A model generated the notes under the pieces. That model was not told the DNA's origin, ran no database searches, and worked only from the letters and a program-made list of their open reading frames with translations. Both the position numbers and the translations under genes were made by a program. Positions 9,104 to 18,752 of a stretch of DNA of 64,000 nucleotides are shown here, piece by piece. The DNA is taken from NCBI RefSeq assembly GCF_023283845.1, contig NZ_JAKILC010000019.1, positions 37,963 to 101,962 of the forward strand. Direction: 5' to 3'. Source of the stretch: Shewanella marinintestina (lineage in GTDB: Bacteria; Pseudomonadota; Gammaproteobacteria; Enterobacterales; Shewanellaceae). Numbering within the stretch: position 1 is the stretch's first letter; the number at the start of each line of letters is the position of its first letter.

Positions 9104-10198
9104 ATGACTAAATCTTTATTATTAGCGGTCAGTTTACTGACTACCACTTGGCAACTGCAGGCATCAGAGCCTGTTGCTTATCAATTTGACGGCCCTTATG
9201 TAATCGATAATTTGGCAGAATCGCAGACAGTCACTAATGGCAATCAATCACAAACCGCTTATTGGATTTGTAATGCTAAGCTACAGTCCACTGTAATCAG
9301 CAATAATAGCCTTAAGCGCCCTGATAACTGTGGTCAATTACCTGAGCCGCTGCTCAGCGATGCCATTAAACAAGTGATGCCTGATAGCTACAGCGGTGTT
9401 AATAATATCGTTGCCCTCAGCGATGTTCATGGTCAATACGATGTTTTAATCAGCCTGCTTAAAAACCAAAAAATCATCGATGCTGATAATAACTGGGCTT
9501 TCGGTGATGGTCATATGGTTATTACCGGCGATATGTTTGACCGCGGCGACAAGATAAACGAAGTCTTGTGGTTTGTTTATCAACTGGATAAACAGGCAAA
9601 AGCAGCAGGTGGCATGCTACATCTACTCATGGGCAACCATGAACAGATGGTACTTGGCGGCGACTTAAGATACGTGCATGAGCGCTATGATCTGGCCAGT
9701 GAATTAATGGCAAAAAGTAACGATGAGCTTTATGGCGCCGACACCGAAATCGGTCAGTGGCTTAGAAGCAAACACACCTTAGTGAAAATCAATGATGTAC
9801 TTTACATGCATGGTGGAATTAGCAGTGAATGGTTAGATCGCGGGCTGACAATCGCGCAAGCCAATAGACTATTTAGAGACAATATTGGTAGACCCAAAAG
9901 CGAGCTTAAACAGGATGAGTTATTAAACTTCCTGTTTTATGGCAACGGACCCACTTGGTATCGTGGCTACTTTAAAGATAATTTTACTGAAACCGAGCTT
10001 GATAAAATTCTCGCTTATTTCAAGGTTAACCATATTACCGTCGGCCACACCTCACAAAAACAGGTGCTAGGCCTGTTTAATAATAAGGTGATAGCCATTG
10101 ACAGCAGCATAAAACTAGGCAAACAGGGCGAGTTATTACTGATTGAAAATAACCAATTTAGTCGTGGGTTATTCGATGGTTCGCGACAAGCGCTGTAA
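9104..10198 (+). CDS. Periplasmic metallophosphatase, Shewanella-like PPP family
   Basis: The 364-residue protein begins with a signal peptide (MTKSLLLAVSLLTTTWQLQA). It shows all metal-binding blocks of the PPP/calcineurin-like phosphatases in order: SDVHGQYD (about residue 106), GDMFDRGD (about 146), GNHEQM (about 182), YMHGGIS (about 243) and VGHTSQKQ (about 312). The arrangement matches the Shewanella-like protein phosphatases, a bacterial PPP branch related to plant and protozoan SLPs. The substrate in the periplasm is unknown; protein phosphotyrosine phosphatase activity has been reported for a Shewanella relative. It lies 56 bp after the acyltransferase and may be cotranscribed with it. 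Confidence 0.85.
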   Translation: MTKSLLLAVSLLTTTWQLQASEPVAYQFDGPYVIDNLAESQTVTNGNQSQTAYWICNAKLQSTVISNNSLKRPDNCGQLPEPLLSDAIKQVMPDSYSGVNNIVALSDVHGQYDVLISLLKNQKIIDADNNWAFGDGHMVITGDMFDRGDKINEVLWFVYQLDKQAKAAGGMLHLLMGNHEQMVLGGDLRYVHERYDLASELMAKSNDELYGADTEIGQWLRSKHTLVKINDVLYMHGGISSEWLDRGLTIAQANRLFRDNIGRPKSELKQDELLNFLFYGNGPTWYRGYFKDNFTETELDKILAYFKVNHITVGHTSQKQVLGLFNNKVIAIDSSIKLGKQGELLLIENNQFSRGLFDGSRQAL

Positions 10199-10620
10199 CA
10201 GTCTTAATTTGCCCCAGTACAGCTAGTTAAACACTAAGCACTAAAAATAGAGCCGACCAACAAGGTTGGCTCTTATAGTCGTATCTGAGCTTACCCTCTG
10301 AGGCATTAACAACTAACCCCATTTCTATTACAGGCTTAACAGTTGCGATTTAATAAGCTTTGCCTCATCAAAACAACTTGTATCGGCAAGCACACACGAA
10401 CAACCTCCTCCTAGGCTCATTACGCTAAATGATTCAGTTCCCTCCTTTGCCGATGAAACCAAGATGATAATATTGATAACGAAAGGTTAACTTTGATCCA
10501 TTTAAGATAAAACCATGTAAAACATTAACTTATACTTTTCCTTACTTTACATTGCTTTACTCTACAAAGGCCGTTTTTTATCTAAAATAATCCCAACTTT
10601 GGTAGGGTAAGTAATCATTC
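10199..10620. other. Intergenic region with one hairpin
   Basis: This 422-bp region holds a hairpin at 10250-10272 (GAGCCGACC / GGTTGGCTC, one G-T pair) after the phosphatase gene. It has no good T run on the plus strand, so termination there is uncertain. The remainder is AT-rich DNA that should carry the promoter of the RND operon; no operator or regulator gene was recognised. Confidence 0.5.
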
Positions 10621-11733
10621 ATGAAACCATCTTATTTTTTAATTCCTTTAATCTTGATTGTCGCGGGTGCTGTTTCGTATAGCAGCTACTCAGAAGCTAA
10701 ACGCACCGACACTAAAGATCGTCCTGTGCGCACCGTCCCGGTTGTAACTGGATTGGTCGAACAGCATGACTTATCTCAGTCACTGTCCTTGATTGGTAAG
10801 CTCGATGCTGAGCAATCGGTATATATTGCACCGCAAATTGCAGGCAAGATTAAGTCTATTCAAATCAATACTGACCAAGAAATCAGTCAAGGCCAGATTT
10901 TAGTACAACTTGATGACGCCAAAGCACAAGCAGCCCTTGCAGAAGCCAATGCTTACCTCGCCGATGAAAAGCGTAAACTTAAAGAATTCCTTAAACTCAT
11001 TGATAAAAACGCCATCACTAAAACTGAAATCGATGCCCAAACCGCCAGTGTGGATATGGCACTCGCTCGCCTTGCAGCGGCGCAAGCCGACCTTGATTAC
11101 CATTACTTAAGCGCACCATTTTCAGGTACTGCAGGCCTTATAGATTTTAGCCAAGGCAAAATGGTCACTGCGGGTACAGAGCTATTATCACTTGATGATC
11201 TGTCAAGCATGCGACTTGATTTACAAGTGCCTGAAAACTACCTGTCACAGTTAAGTGTTGGCATGGCCGTTAGTGCTAAGAGTCGTGCTTGGCCAGATCA
11301 AGCCTTTATCGGTAAAGTCATCGCCATCGATTCTCGCGTCAACCAAGACACCCTAAACCTCAAAGTCAGAGTGCAGTTTGATAACCCTCTACATCAATTA
11401 AAGCCAGGCATGATGATGTCTGCAACCATGTTATTCCCGAGCGTTTCTGAGCCTGTGATCCCAGTACAAGCGCTAGAATACTCAGGGACTAACCGCTTTG
11501 TTTATGTTATTGGCACTGATGGTATTGCTAAGCGCACTAAAGTTACTTTGGGCGCACGTATTGATAATGAAGTACTAATCACTGAAGGACTTAGCATTGG
11601 CGATAAAGTGGTGGTTCAAGGTTTAGTGAATATGCGTGATGGTCTGCGTGTGGATGATTTAGCCGAATCAGCCCTCGCTAAAAAACCAGCCAATGAAGCG
11701 AAAGAAGAACAACAAGCAAGAGGAAGCATCTAA
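10621..11733 (+). CDS. RND efflux pump, periplasmic membrane fusion subunit
   Basis: This 370-residue protein links an inner-membrane RND permease to an outer-membrane channel. It has an N-terminal hydrophobic anchor or signal (residues 5-22). A lipoyl half-motif follows (GKLDAEQSVYIAPQIAGKI at about 60) with its mate at about 165-185 (LSAPFSGTAGLIDFSQG), separated by a short coiled-coil hairpin. Beta-barrel and membrane-proximal domains follow (PGMMMSATMLFP; VVVQGLVNMRDG). No lipobox is visible. The stop codon directly abuts the permease ATG, so the two are an operon. No outer-membrane channel or regulator gene is adjacent. Confidence 0.93.
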   Translation: MKPSYFLIPLILIVAGAVSYSSYSEAKRTDTKDRPVRTVPVVTGLVEQHDLSQSLSLIGKLDAEQSVYIAPQIAGKIKSIQINTDQEISQGQILVQLDDAKAQAALAEANAYLADEKRKLKEFLKLIDKNAITKTEIDAQTASVDMALARLAAAQADLDYHYLSAPFSGTAGLIDFSQGKMVTAGTELLSLDDLSSMRLDLQVPENYLSQLSVGMAVSAKSRAWPDQAFIGKVIAIDSRVNQDTLNLKVRVQFDNPLHQLKPGMMMSATMLFPSVSEPVIPVQALEYSGTNRFVYVIGTDGIAKRTKVTLGARIDNEVLITEGLSIGDKVVVQGLVNMRDGLRVDDLAESALAKKPANEAKEEQQARGSI

Positions 11734-14700
11734 ATGTGGTTGTCTGATGTTTCAGTAAAACGCCCGGTTGTTGCCATAGTACTGAGTTTATTACTCTGCG
11801 TTTTTGGCGCAGTCTCTTTCACTAAACTTGCTGTTCGTGAAATGCCGGACGTTGAGAGCCCTGTGGTTACCGTAATGACCACCTATGAAGGTGCCTCTGC
11901 CACCATCATGGAAAGCCAAATCACCACCGCATTGGAAAGTGAGCTAACCGGTATTAGTGGTGTTGACCAGATTCAGTCTGTTACCCGTAACGGCATGTCA
12001 CGAATTACGGTCACTTTTCTATTAGGTTGGAACCTAACTGAAGGTGTCAGTGATGTACGTGACGCAGTTGCCCGCGCACAGCGCCGTCTGCCCGATGAAG
12101 CAAACGATCCTATTGTGTCTAAAGACAACGGTACTGGTGAGCCATCGGTATATGTCAATTTAAGCTCGTCTGTAATGGACAGAACACAGCTAACGGACTA
12201 CGCGCAGCGGGTACTTGAAGACAGGTTCAGCCTAATATCAGGCGTGAGTAGTGTGGATATCTCTGGTGGCTTGTACAAGGTCATGTACGTACAGCTTAGT
12301 CCAGAGTTAATGGCTGGTCGTAATGTTACTGCCGCCGATATCGTGAAAGTACTCAATAAAGAAAACGTTGAAACACCCGGCGGTGAAGTACGTAACGACA
12401 CCACCGTTATGGCTGTTCGTACCGCGCGTTTATACCAAAGCCCTGAAGACTTTGAATATCTGGTTATCCGCACAGCAGGTGATGGTTCGCCTATCTATCT
12501 AAAAGATGTCGCTAAGGTATTTATTGGTGCAGAAAACGAGAACTCAACCTTTAAAAGTGATGGCGTAGTTAACATCTCACTAGGTATTGTTGCGCAATCT
12601 GACGCTAATCCGCTGGAAGTTGCGCAAGATGTGCATAAAGAAGTTGATCTCATCCAAAAGTTTTTGCCGGACGGTACTAAGCTGATTGTTGACTATGACT
12701 CCACGGTATTTATCGACCGCTCGATTGATGAAGTCTTCAGCACACTAGCCGTTACCGCCCTATTGGTTATTTTAGTGCTGTACATCTTTATCGGCCAAGC
12801 AAGGGCGACGTTGATCCCTGCGGTAACGGTACCCGTATCGCTAATTTCAGCGTTTATCGCCGCTAACATGTTTGGCTACTCGATTAACCTTTTAACCCTA
12901 ATGGCATTGATTTTATCAATTGGCCTCGTGGTTGATGATGCCATCGTGGTGGTAGAAAACATCTTCCACCATATCGAGAAAGGCGAGCCGTCTATTTTAG
13001 CTGCCTACAATGGTACTCGTGAAGTTGGCTTTGCCGTAATGGCAACCACCGCGGTGCTGGTGATGGTCTTCTTGCCGATCTCATTTATGGAAGGCATGGT
13101 AGGTCTGCTGTTTACAGAATTTTCAGTTATGCTCGCGGTTTCAGTGCTGTTCTCGTCGCTAATCGCACTGACCTTGACTCCAGTACTTGGCAGCAAGATT
13201 CTGAAAGCAAACGTTAAACCGAATCGCTTTAACTTGATCGTTGATAGCGCTTTTAGACGTCTGGAAGACGGTTATCGTAAAATGGTGACCAAAGCCGTAT
13301 CACTGCGCTTAGCTGCGCCATTAGTGATTATTGCCTGTATCTTAGGCAGTGGCTGGCTAATGCAACAGGTACCAGCTCAGCTTGCGCCACAAGAAGATCG
13401 CGGGGTGATTTTTGCCTTTATTAAAGGCGCTGAAGGTACCAGCTATAACCGTATGGCTGCCAATATGGAAATAGCCGAAGACAAACTCATGCCGCTTTTA
13501 GGGCAAGGCGTAGTCAAATCTTTTAGTATTCAAGCGCCTGCTTTTGGTGGCCGCGCTGGCGATCAAACCGGCTTTGTGATTATTCAGCTAGAAGACTGGA
13601 ACGAAAGAACCATTAACGCCCAGCAAGCCCTTGGCGTGATTTCAAATGCATTAAAAGGCATTCCTGATGTTATGGTAAGGCCGCTATTACCTGGCTTTAG
13701 AGGTGGCTCAAGTGAGCCTGTGCAATTCGTTTTAGGCGGCTCTGATTACCAAGAGCTATTTAAATGGGCAACAATGCTTGAGGAAGAAGCGCTATATAGC
13801 CCGATATTTGAAAGCCCTGAAATCGACTATAAAGAGACTTCACCTGAGCTGGTCGTCACCGTTGATAAAGAGCGTGCAGCCGAGCTTGGAATAAGTGTTG
13901 CCGAAGTGTCTGAAACCTTAGAGATCATGCTCGGCGGTCGCAGCGAAACCACCTTTGTTGAGCGTGGTGAAGAGTACGATGTTTACCTGCGCGGTGATGA
14001 AAGCAGTTTTAGTAACGTGGCCGATCTTAGTCAAATCTATATGCGTTCGAGCAAAGGTGATCTAATCACCTTAGATACCATTACCCATATTGAAGAGGTG
14101 GCCTCGGCGCTAAAACTGAGTCACAACAACAAGCAAAAATCGATCACCTTAAAAGCGAACTTAGGCGAAGGTTACACCTTAGGCGAAGCACTCGACTTCT
14201 TAGATCAAAAAGCGATTGAGATGCTGCCTAGTGACATTAGTGTTGCTTACACTGGCGAGTCTAAAGACTTTAAAGAAAACCAAAGCAGTATCTTTATTGT
14301 ATTTGGCTTAGCGCTTCTGGTGGCTTACTTAGTGTTAGCCGCGCAGTTTGAGAGCTTTATTAACCCATTAGTAGTGATGTTTACCGTACCTATGGGCGTG
14401 TTTGGTGGTTTCTTAGGTTTATATCTAACTGGCCAAGGACTGAATATCTACAGCCAAATTGGTATGATCATGCTGATTGGTATGGTGACTAAGAACGGCA
14501 TTTTGATTGTAGAATTTGCTAACCAACTGCGGGATAAAGGTCTTGAGATTGAGCAAGCGATTATCGACGCATCGACTCGACGTTTACGCCCTATCTTGAT
14601 GACTGCGTTCACCACCCTTATTGGCGCAATACCGCTAATCCTATCTACAGGAGCAGGCGCAGAAAGCCGCATTTCCGTCGGTACAGTGGTGTTCTTTGGT

Positions 14701-14847
14701 ATGGCCTTTGCTACTTTTGTAACCTTACTGGTTATCCCAGCCATGTATCGCTTGATTTCGGTAGCAACGAAGTCCCCAGGCTATGTAGAGTCGCAGCTAG
14801 AGCTTGCAATTGTTGAGCATCAACAACCGGCGAACAAGCAAAGCTAG
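11734..14847 (+). CDS. RND multidrug efflux permease (HAE1 family)
   Basis: This 1037-residue permease is of AcrB/MexF-like size and uses the proton gradient to export hydrophobic compounds. The N-terminal helix (SVKRPVVAIVLSLLLCVFG) and large periplasmic loops are present. Helix 4 carries the proton-relay aspartates (SIGLVVDDAIVVVENI, about residues 400-415). The C-terminal half repeats the layout (GMVTKNGILIVEFANQ). It is translated directly after the fusion-protein gene. The substrates cannot be told from sequence. A strong terminator follows. Confidence 0.95.
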   Translation: MWLSDVSVKRPVVAIVLSLLLCVFGAVSFTKLAVREMPDVESPVVTVMTTYEGASATIMESQITTALESELTGISGVDQIQSVTRNGMSRITVTFLLGWNLTEGVSDVRDAVARAQRRLPDEANDPIVSKDNGTGEPSVYVNLSSSVMDRTQLTDYAQRVLEDRFSLISGVSSVDISGGLYKVMYVQLSPELMAGRNVTAADIVKVLNKENVETPGGEVRNDTTVMAVRTARLYQSPEDFEYLVIRTAGDGSPIYLKDVAKVFIGAENENSTFKSDGVVNISLGIVAQSDANPLEVAQDVHKEVDLIQKFLPDGTKLIVDYDSTVFIDRSIDEVFSTLAVTALLVILVLYIFIGQARATLIPAVTVPVSLISAFIAANMFGYSINLLTLMALILSIGLVVDDAIVVVENIFHHIEKGEPSILAAYNGTREVGFAVMATTAVLVMVFLPISFMEGMVGLLFTEFSVMLAVSVLFSSLIALTLTPVLGSKILKANVKPNRFNLIVDSAFRRLEDGYRKMVTKAVSLRLAAPLVIIACILGSGWLMQQVPAQLAPQEDRGVIFAFIKGAEGTSYNRMAANMEIAEDKLMPLLGQGVVKSFSIQAPAFGGRAGDQTGFVIIQLEDWNERTINAQQALGVISNALKGIPDVMVRPLLPGFRGGSSEPVQFVLGGSDYQELFKWATMLEEEALYSPIFESPEIDYKETSPELVVTVDKERAAELGISVAEVSETLEIMLGGRSETTFVERGEEYDVYLRGDESSFSNVADLSQIYMRSSKGDLITLDTITHIEEVASALKLSHNNKQKSITLKANLGEGYTLGEALDFLDQKAIEMLPSDISVAYTGESKDFKENQSSIFIVFGLALLVAYLVLAAQFESFINPLVVMFTVPMGVFGGFLGLYLTGQGLNIYSQIGMIMLIGMVTKNGILIVEFANQLRDKGLEIEQAIIDASTRRLRPILMTAFTTLIGAIPLILSTGAGAESRISVGTVVFFGMAFATFVTLLVIPAMYRLISVATKSPGYVESQLELAIVEHQQPANKQS

Positions 14848-14920
14848 TGCCTCAATTAGACTGTTGAATAGCGGTAATATTCGCACTTAATACTGGTACT
14901 TAATATTCGAACTGAGCACA

Positions 14921-14958
14921 AAAAGGAGCGGCCTTATTAATATAAGCCGCTCCTTTTT
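14921..14958 (+). terminator. Rho-independent terminator of the first RND operon
   Basis: Stem AAAGGAGCGG...TTAT / ATAAGCCGCTCCTTT with one bulged C, followed by a T run; about 75 bp after the permease stop. Confidence 0.9.
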
Positions 14959-15091
14959 TGTAGGTCTAGGTTTGCTGTATATAAGCGTGTAACTAATATA
15001 AAACGGCAATTGCTTGAGTCTTTTCTATACTCATAGTTAAGCCACTAGCGTTGTTAACTGCTAGTCAATTTGCTAATTAGAGGTCACGCTT

Positions 15092-15301
15092 ATGGATGAA
15101 ACTGACTTTTGCTCAAAAGAAGAACAAGATTTAACAGAACAACGCACAACCACAGATGTTTATGAAACCATTAATGTAAATGGCCAATTTATAGTGGAGC
15201 GCCGTCAAAACGGTGACAGCCGAAGCAATGCAAAACTGCGCGCTTATGACCGTCGCCAATCAACATACTCCCACTTTGCTGAAGTCGATATCTATATCTA
15301 G
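15092..15301 (+). CDS. Hypothetical small hydrophilic protein
   Basis: A 69-residue ORF that I do not recognise. It has a ribosome-binding site (TTAGAGGTCACGCTT before ATG). It is rich in Glu, Asp, Arg and Thr, has no signal peptide or membrane segment, and contains TINVNGQFIVERRQNGDSR near the middle. It stands alone between the RND terminator and the NYN gene. The good ribosome-binding site and normal codon use favour a real gene, but no function can be given. Confidence 0.55.
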   Translation: MDETDFCSKEEQDLTEQRTTTDVYETINVNGQFIVERRQNGDSRSNAKLRAYDRRQSTYSHFAEVDIYI

Positions 15302-15582
15302 CTAATGCCCTTTGTTTAACCATTTAGTTTTAGATACTGGGTTAAAGCTTTAACCTAGCCGCTAGCCCAATATCTAAACTCGAACCGTTCACTATTCACC
15401 AAGATCATATTCCACAATGCAGACTAAAATGCTTGCCTTAAATACCCGGCAGACACAGTCACAAATATAAGACATGAGTGCGTAAACCATAGAACTGTGA
15501 GATAGTAACGTTTGTTATTCAGTTAGCTAGATTAAGCCAAGATAACGATATTTTCTCTAGCTACATGCCAAATGAGCCATAA

Positions 15583-16056
15583 GTGAAAAAAATAGCCCTA
15601 TTCGTTGATGTCCAAAATATTTATTACACCTGCCGCCAAGCTTATGGCAAGCAATTTAATTATCGAAAATTGTGGCAACACTTAGGCTATGAGGGAGATA
15701 TTGTGCAAGCAACCGCTTACGCAATACACCGCGGAGATGACGGCCAACTCAAATTCCAAGACGCCTTAAAACACATTGGTTTTGACGTGAAGTTAAAGCC
15801 CTTTATTCAGCGCAGTGATGGCTCAGCTAAAGGTGATTGGGATGTGGGGATCACCATCGACATTATGGAAGCCGCTAGTGAAGTCGACTGTATTATTTTA
15901 CTTTCTGGCGATGGTGACTTTGACTTACTCATGCACAGAATCCAACAAAAATATGGCGTTGAAACACAAGTCTACGGCGTACCAACGCTAACAGCCAAAT
16001 CACTGATTGATTCCGTCAGCCAGTTCCACGAAATAGATAATAGCCTTTTGCTTTAA
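15583..16056 (+). CDS. NYN-domain protein (LabA/DUF88-like putative ribonuclease)
   Basis: The 157-residue protein is one NYN domain, a PIN-like fold expected to act as a metal-dependent RNase. Acidic residues typical of the active site are visible: FVDVQN at residues 7-12, GDWDVGITIDIMEAA at about 84-98 and LLSGDGDFDLLM at about 105-116. It belongs to the LabA/DUF88 group; no additional domain such as OST-HTH is present. The start is GTG (VKKIALF). It appears to be monocistronic. RNA target unknown. Confidence 0.85.
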   Translation: MKKIALFVDVQNIYYTCRQAYGKQFNYRKLWQHLGYEGDIVQATAYAIHRGDDGQLKFQDALKHIGFDVKLKPFIQRSDGSAKGDWDVGITIDIMEAASEVDCIILLSGDGDFDLLMHRIQQKYGVETQVYGVPTLTAKSLIDSVSQFHEIDNSLLL

Positions 16057-16191
16057 GCTTACACATGAATATAGGTTTGCAACAATTAAGGCGCCTATCT
16101 GCAGCATAGACGCCTTGCTAAGGCTATTTTAAATAGCCACTAATTAGCTAAATCAGCCACCCCTCATCACTTCTACCTTCGAGCGGTAGCT

Positions 16192-16525
16192 TAATACCAA
16201 TCAGTATAAAGATTTGGTCGCTCAGCGAGAATTTAGCGCTTCTGAGGCAAGGTCATTAAATGCTCCTGCATTAATGACATTCACCACATCCATGTGGTTT
16301 GCAGCGAGTGAAGAGCATAGCTGAACGAGGTTCAAGCTCCCTTTTTATTTATTAAGAGTCACAGCTTCAGAATCGCTAAAACTCGCCATTCTGGAGCGTT
16401 TTTGGCTGCCTACTTCTGCGTTGAATAGCCTCGCAAGGGAATAGCCATTACTTCCGCGATTCGCCTTGAATTAGTTTGCCAAAAAACGCTCTGAGTAGAT
16501 CAACTTCTTATACTGATTAGTATTA
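16192..16525. mobile_element. MITE-like element, copy 1 (334 bp)
   Basis: The element is bounded by near-perfect 18-bp terminal inverted repeats: TAATACCAATCAGTATAA at 16192-16209 and its complement with one change at 16508-16525. It has no ORF. A second copy lies in reverse orientation at 54268-54536, sharing long blocks such as the segment with AACTAATTCAAGGCG and the one with CTAAATTCTCGCT. Copy 1 has an extra internal segment (around 16240-16300) with two small hairpins. Small size, terminal inverted repeats, no coding capacity and a second copy in the window make it a non-autonomous element. It lies between the NYN and alcohol dehydrogenase genes. Confidence 0.85.
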
Positions 16526-16835
16526 GTACAAATCAGCTTATAAGCTCGGCTATGGTCTTAAAACGGCTACGTCGAAAGTATTATTTTACGCTAGTTATAA
16601 GTTAATTTAGGAGTTTATTTCACTATTTACCGAGTTTTAGTGAGCTTAAAGTCATTAAAACCTTTGTTTGTGTCATAAAATTACAAAATTAGTAAGGCAG
16701 ATCCGATTTTCGGGCTGATTTTGTTTAATCCGGTGTTTTATTAGAGATTGATCACACCTTTATTGCGGTAGTATTGGTACTTTAATTACCAGAAAAGATA
16801 ACAACTTTTAACATTAAGCGTAATAGGTGATTCTT

Positions 16836-17984
16836 ATGGCTGCTAAATTTTTTATCCCATCTGTCAATATCTTAGGGCAAGATGCTGTTACCGAAGCAAT
16901 TGGCGACATTAAGTCTCTAGGCTTTAAAAATGCATTAATTGTTACAGATAAGCCGCTGGTTGATATTGGTCTTGTTGGCCAAGTTACCGATAAGCTTGCC
17001 AGCAATGATATCCGTTCAGTCGTCTTCGATGGCGTGCAACCAAACCCGACTGTGGGCAACGTTGAAGCCGGACTTGAAATATTAACTGCCAACAAATGTG
17101 ACTTTGTCATTTCTTTAGGTGGTGGCTCTCCACATGATTGCGCTAAAGGTATTGCACTGGTTGCAACAAATGGCGGCAGCATCAAAGATTACGAAGGCTT
17201 AGATGTATCAACTAAGCCACAACTACCACTTGTAGCCATAAACACCACAGCCGGTACTGCAAGTGAGATGACACGTTTTTGTATTATTACCGACGAACAG
17301 CGTCACATAAAAATGGCGATTGTAGATAAGAACACCACGCCAATTTTATCAGTGAACGACCCAGAACTTATGCTACTTAAGCCAGCAGGGCTAACCGCTG
17401 CAACCGGTATGGACGCGCTCACTCACGCCATTGAGGCATATGTATCAATTGCGGCTAACCCAATCACTGATGCCTGTGCAATTAAAGCCATTGAGCTTAT
17501 TCAAGGCAACTTAGTTGAAGCGGTTGAGAATGGCCAAAGCATCGAAGCACGCGACCAAATGGCCTATGCCCAGTTCCTTGCCGGTATGGCATTTAACAAC
17601 GCAAGCCTTGGTTATGTTCATGCAATGGCTCACCAATTGGGTGGCTTCTATGACCTACCGCATGGTGTATGTAACGCACTGTTACTACCGCATGTTCAAG
17701 CTTACAACGCCCAAGTTGTGCCTGGACGCCTAAAAGATGTCGCTAAAGCTATGGGCGTTGATGTAGCAGCAATGACTGATGAGCAAGGCGCAGAAGCCGC
17801 GTTAACAGCCATTAAGCAACTATCTGTTGCAGTGAATATTCCAGAGAATCTCACTAAACTAGGTGTTAAAGCTGAAGATATTCCAACGCTTGCAGATAAT
17901 GCACTTAAAGATGCTTGTGGTTTCACTAATCCTAAACAAGCAACCCATGAAGAGATCTGCCAGATCTTCACTAACGCACTTTAA
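16836..17984 (+). CDS. yiaY: Iron-containing (type III) alcohol dehydrogenase, YiaY-like
   Basis: This 382-residue protein is very close to E. coli YiaY and Zymomonas AdhB, which oxidise or reduce short-chain alcohols with NAD and Fe(II). Visible motifs are GGGSPHDCAKGIALVA (NAD binding, about residues 95-110), NTTAGTASEMTRFCII, GMDALTHAIEAY and the metal histidines in GYVHAMAHQLGGFYDLPHG. The start at 16836 is used because AGGTGA sits seven bases upstream; a GTG at 16827 lies within that site. It is monocistronic with its own terminator. Confidence 0.94.
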   Translation: MAAKFFIPSVNILGQDAVTEAIGDIKSLGFKNALIVTDKPLVDIGLVGQVTDKLASNDIRSVVFDGVQPNPTVGNVEAGLEILTANKCDFVISLGGGSPHDCAKGIALVATNGGSIKDYEGLDVSTKPQLPLVAINTTAGTASEMTRFCIITDEQRHIKMAIVDKNTTPILSVNDPELMLLKPAGLTAATGMDALTHAIEAYVSIAANPITDACAIKAIELIQGNLVEAVENGQSIEARDQMAYAQFLAGMAFNNASLGYVHAMAHQLGGFYDLPHGVCNALLLPHVQAYNAQVVPGRLKDVAKAMGVDVAAMTDEQGAEAALTAIKQLSVAVNIPENLTKLGVKAEDIPTLADNALKDACGFTNPKQATHEEICQIFTNAL

Positions 17985-18060
17985 ATTCTGCAAGTGCATA
18001 GGCATTAGCTTTAATGGGTAAGCGACTTATCTAAAGTAACTTATTCAAATTGATTAGCCT

Positions 18061-18097
18061 AAAACGATTGACTGGTATATCGGTCAATCGTTTTTTA
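18061..18097 (+). terminator. Rho-independent terminator of the alcohol dehydrogenase gene
   Basis: Stem AAAACGATTGAC / GTCAATCGTTTT with a ten-base loop and a T run. Confidence 0.92.
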
Positions 18098-18362
18098 TTC
18101 TTAGCTATCAGCGTCATTTCATTACAACACGCTTTAGCAAACAGATTTTACCAAACCGGCTTCACCAAATAGGCATACTGTTTCATAAACAAAAGTAACC
18201 TAGTCACTAATCTAAAATATCCTAGTCACCAGTCAAAAAGCTTACTAAGCGATTATTATTCTAATCAGCATCTTTGTGAACTTTTTTGCCTCTAAACCAC
18301 CCTATTAATACCTACAGTCCAATTTAATTGGGTTTAAGCGATACAAAAGGTTACATAGTTGA

Positions 18363-18438
18363 TATAATCGACTAGTTCGCTTTTTCCCTGCAAAAGTTAA
18401 AGCAAGCTTTAAAGCCCACTCTACGGAGTGGGCTTTTC
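18363..18438 (+). ncRNA. Possible short transcript ending in an orphan terminator
   Basis: A hairpin at 18411-18437 (AAAGCCCACTC / GAGTGGGCTTT) followed by a pyrimidine-rich tail looks like an intrinsic terminator. No plus-strand gene precedes it, because the alcohol dehydrogenase already ends in its own terminator at 18061. A TATAAT sequence at 18363 could be a -10 box, although the -35 region is poor. A transcript of about 65 nt is possible. This is inference from position only. Confidence 0.2.
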
Positions 18439-18621
18439 CCTTTCTGCGTTATGATAAACATCGCTAAACTCCAACACTTATCTTGAAAGCCCCAGCCTCA
18501 ATGCACATCAAAAAAGTCGAGTGGTTTACTCCTTATTATCTATATCTAAACAAAGCCATACATTTTATCGGTATCGCTATCAAAAATAACGCCCTAGGTA
18601 TTGGTTGTTTTTCAAGCATTA

Positions 18622-18652
18622 AAAAGGCCTGCTATTACAACAGGCCTTTTGT
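18622..18652. terminator. Bidirectional terminator, probably of the second RND operon
   Basis: Stem AAAAGGCCTG / CAGGCCTTTT, with A and T runs on both sides. It lies about 100 bp after the stop of the minus-strand RND permease. The rest of 18097-18752 holds no gene I can support. Confidence 0.75.
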
Positions 18653-18752
18653 TTTACTCATTAGCAGCTCTATGTTTATGAACTATGTTTATGAACTAGG
18701 TTTATGCAATAATTTTAAGCACTTAATTCATAACCTCTGTTAGTTTACGCTC

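Noticed and set aside
14448..14744. 98-codon frame antisense to the RND permease
   Set aside because: It is a shadow of the permease reading frame with no ribosome-binding site or domain. Similar antisense frames elsewhere were rejected for the same reason.
18483..18743. 86-codon plus-strand frame
   Set aside because: It crosses the bidirectional terminator at 18622-18652, has no ribosome-binding site and encodes no recognisable protein.
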